Shown piece by piece: positions 1 to 6,229 of a stretch of 17,141 nt of DNA (its first letter is position 1; each line of letters opens with the position of its first letter). The position numbers and the translations under genes were made by a program. The notes under the pieces were generated by a model, which ran no database searches, was not told the DNA's origin, and saw only the letters and a program-made list of their open reading frames with translations. This DNA is from an uncultured Lachnospiraceae bacterium. Its GTDB lineage: Bacteria > Bacillota > Clostridia > Lachnospirales > Lachnospiraceae. Where the stretch lies: the NCBI GenBank assembly GCA_958405355.1, contig CATYEA010000012.1, positions 1-17,141 of the forward strand, given 5' to 3'.

Positions 1-673
1 AAAAGATTGGAAGAAATATTCCTGGAACTGTATTCATAATACGTATATTTGTAATTTTTAAGAGATTCAGGCCGACGCCTACGATGATAATTGAACCGGC
101 ACAGGTCATTTCATTAATGACAATCTCTGTAAGCAGAGGGGCTATGAATTGGGCCATAAGGGCCATAAGTCCTTCATAGACCATAACGAGAACACCGGAA
201 AGGGCAACACCAATTCCCATAGTTGAAGCCATAATAAAAGCGGCGACAGTGTCAATGAAGGATTTTGCAAACAAGGTACTGTGGGTTCCGGTCAATCCAC
301 TTTCCATGGCACCGACAATGGCCATAGCCCCAACACAGATGAGAAGACTGCAATTGACAAAACCTTCGGCGATGGAAACATTGGAATTTTTCGGTTGAAA
401 ACGCTGCTGGAGCCAGTCACCGAGCTGGTTTATACGTTTTTCTAAGTCGAATAATTCGCCGATCACTGTGCCCAGGGCCAGAGAAGCCAGGGTAACCATA
501 ATATGCGAGCCTTTCAGGGCGCCGGAAAAGCCTATGTAGATTGTTGCAAGTCCCATTACTTTCAGGAGTGTTTCCCCCATGCGTTCCGGGATGATTTTCT
601 TTGCTGTACTGCCCAAAATGCCTGCGGCAATGACGCCGATACCGTTGACAGCGGGGCCTATAAATAAATTCAT
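1..673 (-). CDS. DUF554 family membrane protein, C-terminus cut by window edge
   Basis: The minus-strand frame opens at ATG 673-671 and stays open to the window edge, giving 224 residues that begin MNLFIGPAVNGIGVIAAGIL. An AAAAGGAG ribosome site lies just upstream. The protein is strongly hydrophobic with several Gly/Ala-rich membrane segments. A charged stretch near residues 70-95 (GELFDLEKRINQLGDWLQQ) and the paired G-A-M-A-I-V-G and S-F-I-D-T-V-A-A segments are typical of the DUF554 (YdfK/YqgA) family. Family members are usually about 225-240 residues, so only a few C-terminal residues should be missing. The biochemical function of the family is not established; it is generally described as a possible transporter. 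It is transcribed away from the glycosyltransferase and is probably unrelated to it. Confidence 0.85.
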   Translation of the reverse strand, partial: MNLFIGPAVNGIGVIAAGILGSTAKKIIPERMGETLLKVMGLATIYIGFSGALKGSHIMVTLASLALGTVIGELFDLEKRINQLGDWLQQRFQPKNSNVSIAEGFVNCSLLICVGAMAIVGAMESGLTGTHSTLFAKSFIDTVAAFIMASTMGIGVALSGVLVMVYEGLMALMAQFIAPLLTEIVINEMTCAGSIIIVGVGLNLLKITNIRIMNTVPGIFLPIF

Positions 674-684
674 AAAAAACTCCT

Positions 685-713
685 TTTACATGTTCTGCTT
701 AATAGATTATAAT
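685..713 (+). promoter_or_regulatory. Predicted sigma-A promoter of the glycosyltransferase gene
   Basis: TTTACA (685-690) is followed after 17 bp by a consensus TATAAT (708-713). The expected transcript start near 720 leaves a leader of about 50 nt before the ATG at 771. Confidence 0.6.
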
Positions 714-733
714 AGATTTTGCAGGAATTGCAA
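706..733 (-). promoter_or_regulatory. Predicted sigma-A promoter of the DUF554 gene
   Basis: On the minus strand, TTGCAA (733-728) is followed after 16 bp by TATAAT (711-706), with the ATG about 33 bp beyond the -10. The -10 overlaps that of the divergent plus-strand promoter at 708-713. Confidence 0.6.
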
Positions 734-770
734 TATTAAAAAACAGTTTGTTTAGAGAGAAGGGATAGGC

Positions 771-1745
771 ATGGCGTTGTTATCGGTGATTTTACCGGCA
801 TACAATGAAGAGATGATGATTGAACGGGCAGAGGAACGGTTGGAAACACTGCTGAACGCCGAGAAGATATCATTTGAATTGATTTTTGTGGATGATGGCT
901 CCAAGGATGGAACCTGGTCAAAGATTGATAAGATGGCTAAAGCACATGATTTTGTCCGAGGCATTCATTTTTCCAGAAATTTTGGAAAGGAAGCCGCCAT
1001 TTTTGCCGGATTGGCTGAGGCATCAGGGGATTGTTCGGTAGTGATGGACTGCGACCTACAGCATCCGCCGGAAACCGTTGTGGAGATGTACCGCCAGTGG
1101 CAGGCCGGGTATGAGGTCGTTGAGGGAGTGAAACATTCCCGGGGCAGAGAAAGTTTTGGACATAAAGCAAGTGCAGGTCTTTTTTATAAAATGATGACGA
1201 AGGCGACGGGAATTGATATGTCCAGAGCCTCGGATTTTAAATTGCTTGATCAACGGGCCGTGGCAGCATTGCTGGACATGCCCGAACGTAACGCTTTTTT
1301 CAGAGCATTGTCATCATGGGTCGGTTTTGAGACGACCTCCGTAGAGTTCGATGTGCAGCCGAGGGAGGCGGGGGAATCCAAATGGTCAACCTGGTCTTTG
1401 GTGAAATATGCGGTGACAAATATTGCGGCATTTTCTTCTGTGCCGCTGCAGATGGTGACGGTGGCCGGCGCGTTTATGTTTATATTTGCTGTTGTCATGG
1501 CCATCGAATCTCTTGTGCGTTATTTTGGTGGTCATGCATTGGAGGGATTTACAACGGTGATTTTGTTGCTTCTTATTATAGGAAGCCTGGTCATGATGAG
1601 CCTTGGAATCATTGGGTATTATATATCGAAAATATATGAAGAAGTTAAGGGACGTCCACGTTATATTATTTCAAGAACGGCGGGGAAGAAAAATAAAACT
1701 TTACAAGTGCCGAAATCGTGTTATAATGAAAAAGAAATCGAATAA
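771..1745 (+). CDS. Family 2 glycosyltransferase, DPM1/GtrB-like, membrane-anchored
   Basis: This 324-residue protein has an N-terminal GT-A domain (about 1-220) opening LLSVILPAYNEE. It carries the nucleotide-binding VDDGSKDGT (40-48) and a metal-binding DCD at 93-95 in MDCDLQHPPE, followed by the SDFKLLD and RALSSWVGF blocks of the DPM1-like prokaryotic subfamily. Two membrane helices follow (about 225-250 and 260-287), then a basic cytosolic tail. This layout is that of polyprenyl-phosphate glycosyltransferases (GtrB/YkoT/ArnC-like), which load a sugar from a nucleotide donor onto undecaprenyl phosphate at the inner face of the membrane for later use in wall or surface glycan decoration. 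The sugar cannot be read from sequence, and no flippase or acceptor transferase is adjacent. The ATG at 771 follows GAAGGG. The last codons overlap the promoter of the thiamin operon. Confidence 0.9.
   Translation: MALLSVILPAYNEEMMIERAEERLETLLNAEKISFELIFVDDGSKDGTWSKIDKMAKAHDFVRGIHFSRNFGKEAAIFAGLAEASGDCSVVMDCDLQHPPETVVEMYRQWQAGYEVVEGVKHSRGRESFGHKASAGLFYKMMTKATGIDMSRASDFKLLDQRAVAALLDMPERNAFFRALSSWVGFETTSVEFDVQPREAGESKWSTWSLVKYAVTNIAAFSSVPLQMVTVAGAFMFIFAVVMAIESLVRYFGGHALEGFTTVILLLLIIGSLVMMSLGIIGYYISKIYEEVKGRPRYIISRTAGKKNKTLQVPKSCYNEKEIE
1700..1727 (+). promoter_or_regulatory. Predicted promoter of the TPP-riboswitch operon, inside the upstream gene
   Basis: TTTACA (1700-1705), a 16 bp spacer and an extended -10 TGTTATAAT (hexamer 1722-1727) lie within the last 15 codons of the glycosyltransferase gene. 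The expected start near 1734 is about 20 nt before the first riboswitch helix. Confidence 0.6.
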
Positions 1746-1749
1746 TGTT

Positions 1750-1838
1750 GATTATGCTAGGGGAGCGAAAGCTGAGAAAGTCACAGACTTGACCCTTTGA
1801 ACTTGATGCGGGTAATACCGACGTAGGGAAGCAGAACA
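1750..1838 (+). promoter_or_regulatory. TPP riboswitch (THI element)
   Basis: The conserved core of the thiamin pyrophosphate aptamer is visible: GGGGAGC at 1760-1766, GCTGAGA at 1771-1777, ACCCTTTGAACTTGAT at 1792-1807, GGGTAATACCG at 1810-1820 and CGTAGGGAAGC at 1822-1832. The closing helix P1 can form between TGCT (1755-1758) and AGCA (1830-1833). It precedes a strong intrinsic terminator and thiamin-precursor genes, so TPP binding should favour termination and switch the operon off when thiamin is plentiful. Confidence 0.95.
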
Positions 1839-1848
1839 TAGAATTTAC

Positions 1849-1877
1849 AGAGCTTTCCTTTTGGAAAGCTCTTTTTT
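1849..1877 (+). terminator. Intrinsic terminator, expression platform of the TPP riboswitch
   Basis: AGAGCTTTCC (1849-1858) pairs perfectly with GGAAAGCTCT (1863-1872) across a TTTT loop and runs into T's at 1872-1877. It lies 10 nt after the aptamer and before the tenA ribosome site, as expected for riboswitch-controlled termination. Confidence 0.9.
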
Positions 1878-1922
1878 CGAGTAAGGCACAAGTCAAGCGA
1901 AGAATTTCGAGGAGGAAAAAAG

Positions 1923-2585
1923 ATGATGTTAACGGATGAATTATATGAAAGTGTAAAAAATATATGGAGGGGATACCATGAGCATCCTTTTGTAAATGGA
2001 ATTGGGGATGGCAGCCTTCCGATCGAAAAATTCCGGTTTTATATGCTTCAGGACTATCTGTATTTATATGATTATGCCAAAGTATTTGCACTGGGTGTTG
2101 TTAAATCTACGGAGCCGTCGATGATTCGTCGTTTTTCATATTTTGTGGAAGATACATTGGGTGGAGAAATGGATATTCATTCGGGTTATATGGAGCGTCT
2201 TGGAATTACCGATGAAGAGGTGGCGAGAGCTACAAAGAGTCTGGCCAATGCGTCTTATACAAGTTACATGCTGGAGGTTGGATTCAGAGGAAATGAATTG
2301 GATATTTTGGTGGCCATTTTGTCCTGTGCCTGGAGTTATGCGGAGATTGGCCGAAAATTGGCTGAAAAATATCCGGATGCAGTTAATCATCCATTTTACG
2401 GGGAATGGGTGAAAGGCTACACATCCAAAGAATATAACGATATGAACAATGAAATACTCTATCTTGTCAATACCCTTGGCGACGGCATTGGCCGCAAACG
2501 TGTAGAAGAATTGAAAGAAGTATTTATAAATTGCAGCCGTTATGAAGGTATGTTCTGGGATATGGCATGGAATATGGAGATGTAA
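1923..2585 (+). CDS. tenA: TenA-family aminopyrimidine aminohydrolase (thiaminase II)
   Basis: This 220-residue all-helical TenA protein has the family's usual length. TenA hydrolyses the amino group of aminomethyl-HMP released from degraded thiamin, and can cleave thiamin, so the pyrimidine re-enters thiamin synthesis. Catalytic positions of Bacillus subtilis TenA are present at the same numbers: Asp44 in MLQDYLYLYDYAK and the nucleophile Cys135 in SCAWSYAEIG. The late catalytic Glu lies at 208 in SRYEGMFWDMAW. The ATG at 1923 (or the adjacent one at 1926) follows GAGGAGG at 1909-1915. It is the first gene after a TPP riboswitch and is followed by an ABC importer, the ThiXYZ-TenA arrangement known for salvage of formylaminopyrimidine. 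The amidohydrolase YlmB that would deformylate that precursor is not in the window. Confidence 0.95.
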   Translation: MMLTDELYESVKNIWRGYHEHPFVNGIGDGSLPIEKFRFYMLQDYLYLYDYAKVFALGVVKSTEPSMIRRFSYFVEDTLGGEMDIHSGYMERLGITDEEVARATKSLANASYTSYMLEVGFRGNELDILVAILSCAWSYAEIGRKLAEKYPDAVNHPFYGEWVKGYTSKEYNDMNNEILYLVNTLGDGIGRKRVEELKEVFINCSRYEGMFWDMAWNMEM

Positions 2586-2587
2586 AA

Positions 2588-3337
2588 ATGCTGACATTTA
2601 AAAATGTAACCTTCCGTTATCCGGAAGATAGTGAAGCGATGATGACAAATTTGTCTTTTCATGTAGATCGGGGAGAGTTTGTATCGCTGATCGGTGCCAG
2701 TGGCTGCGGTAAAAGCACGATTTTTCGATTGATTAATCGTCTTCTGGAAGCGGATCAGGGAGAGATTTATGTAGATGGAAAGGAAATTCACGGAATCAAA
2801 AGTTATGCCGGATATATGCCTCAAAAAGACTTGTTGTTTCCGTGGCGGACCATTGAAAAGAATCTTTGTTTGCCCATGGAAATACAGAAAAAAAGTAAGG
2901 CGGAGCAGGAAAGACGGGTTACGGAAGTGCTGAAAGAAGTTGGACTGGAAGACTACCGCAATAAATATCCAAAAGATCTGTCCGGCGGTATGCGTCAAAG
3001 GATTTCTTTTGCAAGAACCCTATTGACTGATGCGGATCTGATGCTTCTCGATGAGCCTTTTAGCGCGCTGGATGCCCTGACCCGGATGGATATGCAGGAA
3101 TGGCTTTTGAGTCAATGGCAGCATTTTCATAAGACGATCTTATTTATCACCCATGATGTGGAAGAAGCAATTTTTTTGTCCAAAAAGATATATATTATTA
3201 CGGACACACCGATTACTGAACTGGAAATTGTGGAAGTCCCGGAAGGATATCCGAGAGACCGGGAATTTTTGCGCCATCCGGATATCGAGGCATTAAAGGC
3301 GAAGCTGACCATGAAACTTAGAAGGCAGGTGATGTGA
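2588..3337 (+). CDS. thiZ: ABC transporter ATPase of the pyrimidine-precursor importer
   Basis: This 249-residue ATPase of the nitrate/sulfonate/taurine/thiamin-precursor group has Walker A GASGCGKST (36-44), a Q-loop glutamine at 79, signature LSGGMRQR (131-138), Walker B LMLLDEP (151-157) and the H-loop histidine in FITHD (189). It would power uptake through the next gene's membrane subunit. I chose the ATG at 2588, two bases after the tenA stop, because GGAG at 2576-2579 is well spaced from it and the protein then starts MLTFKNVTFRYP as family members do. An in-frame ATG at 2567 overlaps tenA and lacks a good ribosome site. Context rather than sequence gives the substrate. Confidence 0.92.
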   Translation: MLTFKNVTFRYPEDSEAMMTNLSFHVDRGEFVSLIGASGCGKSTIFRLINRLLEADQGEIYVDGKEIHGIKSYAGYMPQKDLLFPWRTIEKNLCLPMEIQKKSKAEQERRVTEVLKEVGLEDYRNKYPKDLSGGMRQRISFARTLLTDADLMLLDEPFSALDALTRMDMQEWLLSQWQHFHKTILFITHDVEEAIFLSKKIYIITDTPITELEIVEVPEGYPRDREFLRHPDIEALKAKLTMKLRRQVM

Positions 3338-3338
3338 T

Positions 3339-4082
3339 ATGAAACGATATTTGCCTTCAGCGATTTTTCTTGTGATCATTCTTATGCTGTGGCAGCTTGG
3401 TGCGGGGCATATGGACGCGGCTTATATTTTGCCGACGCCGATGGGAATTCTCAGAAAGCTGTGGGAACTCAGAGAACCGCTTTTCATGATACATCTTCCT
3501 GCGACGATGAAGGTGACGGCCATCGGATTAGTCATCTCGATTGTTCTGGGAATTGGACTGGCGGTTTTGATGGATGCCAGCAGTGTTGTGGAGCAGGCCC
3601 TTTATCCAATCGTTATCGCTTCTCAGACGATACCGACAACGGCCATTGCCCCTTTGTTTGTCGTGTGGTTCGGTTATGGCATATGGAGCAAAATTGTAGT
3701 GACCATCCTCATGACTTTCTTCCCGATTACAATTACTGTTTTTGACGGTTTCAAATCAGTGAAACGGGAGATGGAAGAATTGCTGATTAGCTATGGTGCG
3801 ACGAAAAAAGATATTTTTATAAAATTAAAGCTGCCGACGGCCCTGCCGCATTTTTTCTCAGCGATAAAGATGGCGATTCCGTTGAGCGTTATCGGGGCGG
3901 CTATCGGTGAGTGGCTTGGAGCCCAGAGCGGGCTTGGATATTTTAGCCGCAGAATGATGACTCAGCTTGACGGGGCTGGAGTTTTTGCGCCGATCATATT
4001 GTTATCTGCGGTAGCGATGATTTTGGTGGGCGTTATCAGCCTGCTTGAAAACATATTAATTAAATGGAGGAAAGAGTTATGA
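3339..4082 (+). CDS. thiX: ABC transporter permease of the pyrimidine-precursor importer
   Basis: This 247-residue membrane protein has about six hydrophobic helices and the BPD_transp_1 permease domain. It starts one base after the ATPase stop. The cytoplasmic coupling (EAA) loop is visible as ELLISYGATKKDIFIKLKLP, followed by PHFFSAIKMAIPLSVIGAAIGEW, close to SsuC/TauC/ThiX permeases. The chain presumably forms a homodimeric channel for a thiamin pyrimidine precursor such as formylaminopyrimidine. Its stop overlaps the start of the binding-protein gene in an ATGA junction (4079-4082), so the genes are very likely translationally coupled. Confidence 0.92.
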   Translation: MKRYLPSAIFLVIILMLWQLGAGHMDAAYILPTPMGILRKLWELREPLFMIHLPATMKVTAIGLVISIVLGIGLAVLMDASSVVEQALYPIVIASQTIPTTAIAPLFVVWFGYGIWSKIVVTILMTFFPITITVFDGFKSVKREMEELLISYGATKKDIFIKLKLPTALPHFFSAIKMAIPLSVIGAAIGEWLGAQSGLGYFSRRMMTQLDGAGVFAPIILLSAVAMILVGVISLLENILIKWRKEL

Positions 4083-5164
4083 AAAAAATACTTGCAGCAT
4101 TTTTGTGCGGCGTTATGCTTTTGAGCATGACAGCCTGCGGACAAAAGGAAAGTAAAGAAACAACAGCCGAGACCGGAAACAGCGCGGAAACGGCGGTCGA
4201 AACCGGAAGTGGCGCCGAGGCAGCAACTGAAGCAGAAAATCCGGATGACGGCGAATTAAGAGAAGTCAATATCGTTCTTGACTGGTATCCGAATGCGGTG
4301 CATGCTTTTATTTATGATGCCATTGAAAAAGGATATTATGCGGAAGAAGGTATTAAAGTGAATGTTCAGTTCCCTTCAAATACCAATGACGCCATGTCTT
4401 TGACTGCCGCAGGAAAAGCAGAAGTTGGAATTTATTATCTGCCGGATGTCATTATGGCCCGTGTAAACCAGGATGTACCGATCCGCTGTATCGGCGCCCT
4501 GACCCAGTCGGATTTAAATATTATTTTATCTTTAAAAGAGAAAAATATTAATGGACCGGAAGATTTAGTTGGTAAAACTATCGGATATTCGGGAACCGAA
4601 CTGAGTGAGGCGATGATTCGTACGATGATGGAAACAGCCGGGGTTGATGTGGATTCGGTGGCATTGGTCGATGTGGGATTTGACCTGATGTCTTCTATGA
4701 CTACCGGACAGGTTGATGCAACAATTGGATGTATGGTAAACCATGAAGTGCCTCAGATGGAAAAAGAGGGCTTTGAAGTCAGCTATTTTTACCCGCAGGA
4801 ATATGGTGTTCCAGGAAGCTATGAGTTGATTTTTGTCACAAGTGATGATATGATTAACAACGATGCTGATACTCTGGCTGCCTTCATGCGGGCTTCTGCC
4901 AGAGGATTTGAAGATATGAAAGCAGATCCTGAAGCAGCTCTTGATATTCTGCTGGCTAATCAGAATGCTGAAAATTTCCCATTGGATAAGGATGTGGAGA
5001 TGCGGAGTATGGAAGTGCTTCTTCCGGTACTGGCTTCTTCCGATGGGGAATTTGGTGCACAGGAAGCTTCCGTATGGCAGGCAAATATTGACTGGCTGAA
5101 AGAAGAAGGATTGCTGAAAAATGACATCACGCCGGAGGAACTTATGGCGGATGTATTGAATTAG
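4079..5164 (+). CDS. thiY: NMT1/THI5-like substrate-binding lipoprotein of the importer
   Basis: The chain is 361 residues from the ATG at 4079, which is preceded by GGAGG (4066-4070). An in-frame ATG at 4064 would only add MEERV before the signal peptide. The start MKKILAAFLCGVMLLSMTAC is a lipoprotein signal with Cys20 as the lipidated residue. A Glu/Thr/Ala-rich linker follows (about 22-60), then the NMT1/THI5-like domain with LDWYPNAVHAFIYDA, KGYYAEEGI and LTAAGKAEVG. This family includes the bacterial pyrimidine-binding ThiY proteins, and LDWxPNxxH is typical of them. Exposed on the outer face of the membrane, it should hand ligand to the ThiX permease. Riboswitch control and the tenA neighbour support a thiamin precursor rather than nitrate or a sulfonate. 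Confidence 0.93.
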   Translation: MKKILAAFLCGVMLLSMTACGQKESKETTAETGNSAETAVETGSGAEAATEAENPDDGELREVNIVLDWYPNAVHAFIYDAIEKGYYAEEGIKVNVQFPSNTNDAMSLTAAGKAEVGIYYLPDVIMARVNQDVPIRCIGALTQSDLNIILSLKEKNINGPEDLVGKTIGYSGTELSEAMIRTMMETAGVDVDSVALVDVGFDLMSSMTTGQVDATIGCMVNHEVPQMEKEGFEVSYFYPQEYGVPGSYELIFVTSDDMINNDADTLAAFMRASARGFEDMKADPEAALDILLANQNAENFPLDKDVEMRSMEVLLPVLASSDGEFGAQEASVWQANIDWLKEEGLLKNDITPEELMADVLN

Positions 5165-5165
5165 G

Positions 5166-5199
5166 ATTTCAACCGGAGCTCCATATTCCGGCTTGAAAT
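5166..5199 (+). repeat. Intergenic hairpin between thiY and the membrane-protein gene
   Basis: ATTTCAACCGGA (5166-5177) pairs with TCCGG, a bulged C, then TTGAAAT (5187-5199). No T-run follows, so it looks like an RNA-stability or processing element rather than a terminator. It separates thiY from the last gene by 57 nt. Confidence 0.55.
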
Positions 5200-5221
5200 T
5201 AAAAACAAAGGAGGACGGAAT

Positions 5222-5785
5222 ATGGATATTGTAAATCAGGTTTTGCTCGTTGTCCAGTCGGCGGCCATTCCTTTGCTGGCTGTCATCATGGCGCTCGTTG
5301 TGTTTAATATGATGAAAAATCCTGGAAAAACAACGGCAGTGGATGAGGATAATTTTAAGGTGACAGAAAGCAGCTTCTGGCTGGTCATTGCTCTTTTTGG
5401 AATTGTGGCTGCAGCGATTTTTGTCTGGCTGGCATCGACCAATACAACAGAAGGTCAGGTTGTCACGGCTTATGTACTGGCGGCCGCCTGTGTGATCGCA
5501 TCGATTATAACATGCTATGTCTATTTTAAACGGAATCTGACAGTACAAGGCGATACGCTGACCTATCAGCCGATTAAAGGAAAGGCTGAATCTTATCCGG
5601 CGAAGAGCGTGGGAAGAATTGATATTGTAGTGTCTCCAAGATGTGAGGAAATGCGGTTTTACAATCGTTCCGGCAAAAAACTTTTTGAGATTCAGGGATA
5701 TATGGTAAATTCCCAGGCGCTGCGTAAATATATGCGCAAATATCCGGTAAAAATTTCGAAAGTAGATTATGATAAAAATAAATAA
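5222..5785 (+). CDS. Small membrane protein with a cytosolic PH-like C-terminal region, function unknown
   Basis: This 187-residue protein has three hydrophobic helices (about 12-32, 51-71 and 80-103), an acidic loop between the first two, and a soluble C-terminal half. That half alternates short beta-like stretches (NLTVQGDTLTYQPI, SVGRIDIVVS, MRFYNRSGKKLFEIQGYM) and ends in a lysine-rich helix, which suggests a small PH-like fold. It resembles uncharacterised Firmicute membrane proteins of the DUF6560 kind, an assignment made from memory and layout only. AAAGGAGG at 5207-5214 supports the ATG. It lies 57 nt after thiY with no terminator between, and a terminator-like hairpin follows, so it probably shares the TPP-controlled transcript. 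I cannot assign a role in thiamin metabolism. Confidence 0.75.
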   Translation: MDIVNQVLLVVQSAAIPLLAVIMALVVFNMMKNPGKTTAVDEDNFKVTESSFWLVIALFGIVAAAIFVWLASTNTTEGQVVTAYVLAAACVIASIITCYVYFKRNLTVQGDTLTYQPIKGKAESYPAKSVGRIDIVVSPRCEEMRFYNRSGKKLFEIQGYMVNSQALRKYMRKYPVKISKVDYDKNK

Positions 5786-5813
5786 ATTCTAAAGAAGTAA
5801 AATGAAATTTTGG

Positions 5814-5884
5814 CAGGAGCAGCCCCTTAATTTCTTCACATAAACGTGGATGGAATAAGGGATGCTCCTGTTTCGCACTTTTTG
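5814..5884 (+). terminator. Probable terminator ending the thiamin operon
   Basis: CAGGAGCA plus CCCTTA (5814-5829) pair with TAAGGG plus TGCTCCTG (5856-5870) around a 26-nt loop. The hairpin is followed by a broken T-rich stretch ending in TTTTT at 5880-5884. The long loop makes it a weaker terminator than the riboswitch one. Confidence 0.55.
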
Positions 5885-5973
5885 TCAAAATTTAGTCGTT
5901 TTCATGCTTGTTAAGATAATAGCAAAATTTGGTTAAAACAATATTGAATTATTGAAAAAATAGGTACAAATAG

Positions 5974-6002
5974 TGGCCAAATTCTCTAAAATGTGTTATA
6001 CT
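5974..6002 (+). promoter_or_regulatory. Candidate sigma-A promoter upstream of bcd
   Basis: TGGCCA (5974-5979), a 17 bp spacer and the extended -10 TGTTATACT (hexamer 5997-6002). The -35 matches consensus at four of six positions. The transcript would start near 6009 and meet a terminator-like hairpin at 6126-6154, before the bcd gene. Confidence 0.45.
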
Positions 6003-6009
6003 GACAGAG

Positions 6010-6027
6010 TAATTATATTGCATTTTT
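6010..6027 (+). repeat. 18-bp sequence shared with the CoA-transferase upstream region, copy 1
   Basis: TAATTATATTGCATTTTT here is identical to 9307-9324. Both copies are followed within about 20 bp by TTTAATT and then a TGCA motif, so the similarity extends beyond the exact match. It may be a shared regulatory module. Confidence 0.6.
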
Positions 6028-6062
6028 TAAAAATAGTTTAATTTGCATGCAAAATATTTCAA

Positions 6063-6112
6063 AAACGCATTATGCACAAATGCATGAAAATGCGAAATTG
6101 CATAATGCGTTT
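6063..6112 (+). promoter_or_regulatory. Candidate enhancer (UAS) for the sigma-54 activator, 14-bp perfect inverted repeat
   Basis: AAACGCATTATGCA (6063-6076) and its exact reverse complement (6099-6112) flank a 22 bp spacer. Each arm itself contains a small palindrome, GCAT-T-ATGC. Another palindrome, TTTGCATGCAAA, lies just upstream near 6043-6054. The centre is about 80 bp before the -24 element of the bcd promoter, a usual distance for the binding site of a sigma-54 enhancer-binding protein. Similar TGCA-rich palindromes occupy the same place at the maoC promoter. Confidence 0.6.
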
Positions 6113-6125
6113 GTGAAAAAATCGA

Positions 6126-6154
6126 CAAAAAGCCTTGTATTTGCGGGCTTTTTG
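6126..6154 (+). terminator. Terminator-like hairpin just before the sigma-54 promoter
   Basis: CAAAAAGCC (6126-6134) pairs with GGCTTTTTG (6146-6154) across an 11-nt loop, giving an A-tract, stem and T-tract layout. It would stop transcription coming from the thiamin operon or from the candidate promoter at 5974-6002 before it reaches bcd. Confidence 0.6.
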
Positions 6155-6160
6155 ATGTTG

Positions 6161-6184
6161 AAAAAGTTGGCATGAAAATTGCGG
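6161..6184 (+). promoter_or_regulatory. Sigma-54 (RpoN) promoter of bcd-etfB-etfA
   Basis: TTGGCATGAAAATTGC at 6167-6182 matches the -24/-12 consensus with the required 10 bp between GG (6169-6170) and GC (6181-6182). Transcription should start near 6194, giving a leader of about 36 nt to the bcd ATG. The stretch 6161-6184 agrees with the maoC promoter (14688-14665, minus) at 23 of 24 positions, and a sigma-54 activator is encoded at 12457-13878. Confidence 0.9.
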
Positions 6185-6229
6185 ATTAATCTATTGAAAA
6201 AAATTATAAGTTTAAGGAGGATGAATTTT

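Noticed and set aside
4565..5548. Long minus-strand frame opposite thiY and the following gene
   Set aside because: It is a shadow of two convincing plus-strand genes, rich in His, Cys and Ile, with no family resemblance or ribosome site.
6179..6229. N-terminal extension of Bcd from a TTG at 6179
   Set aside because: The TTG is part of the sigma-54 -12 box, before the expected transcript start. The ATG at 6230 has a proper ribosome site and gives the family length.
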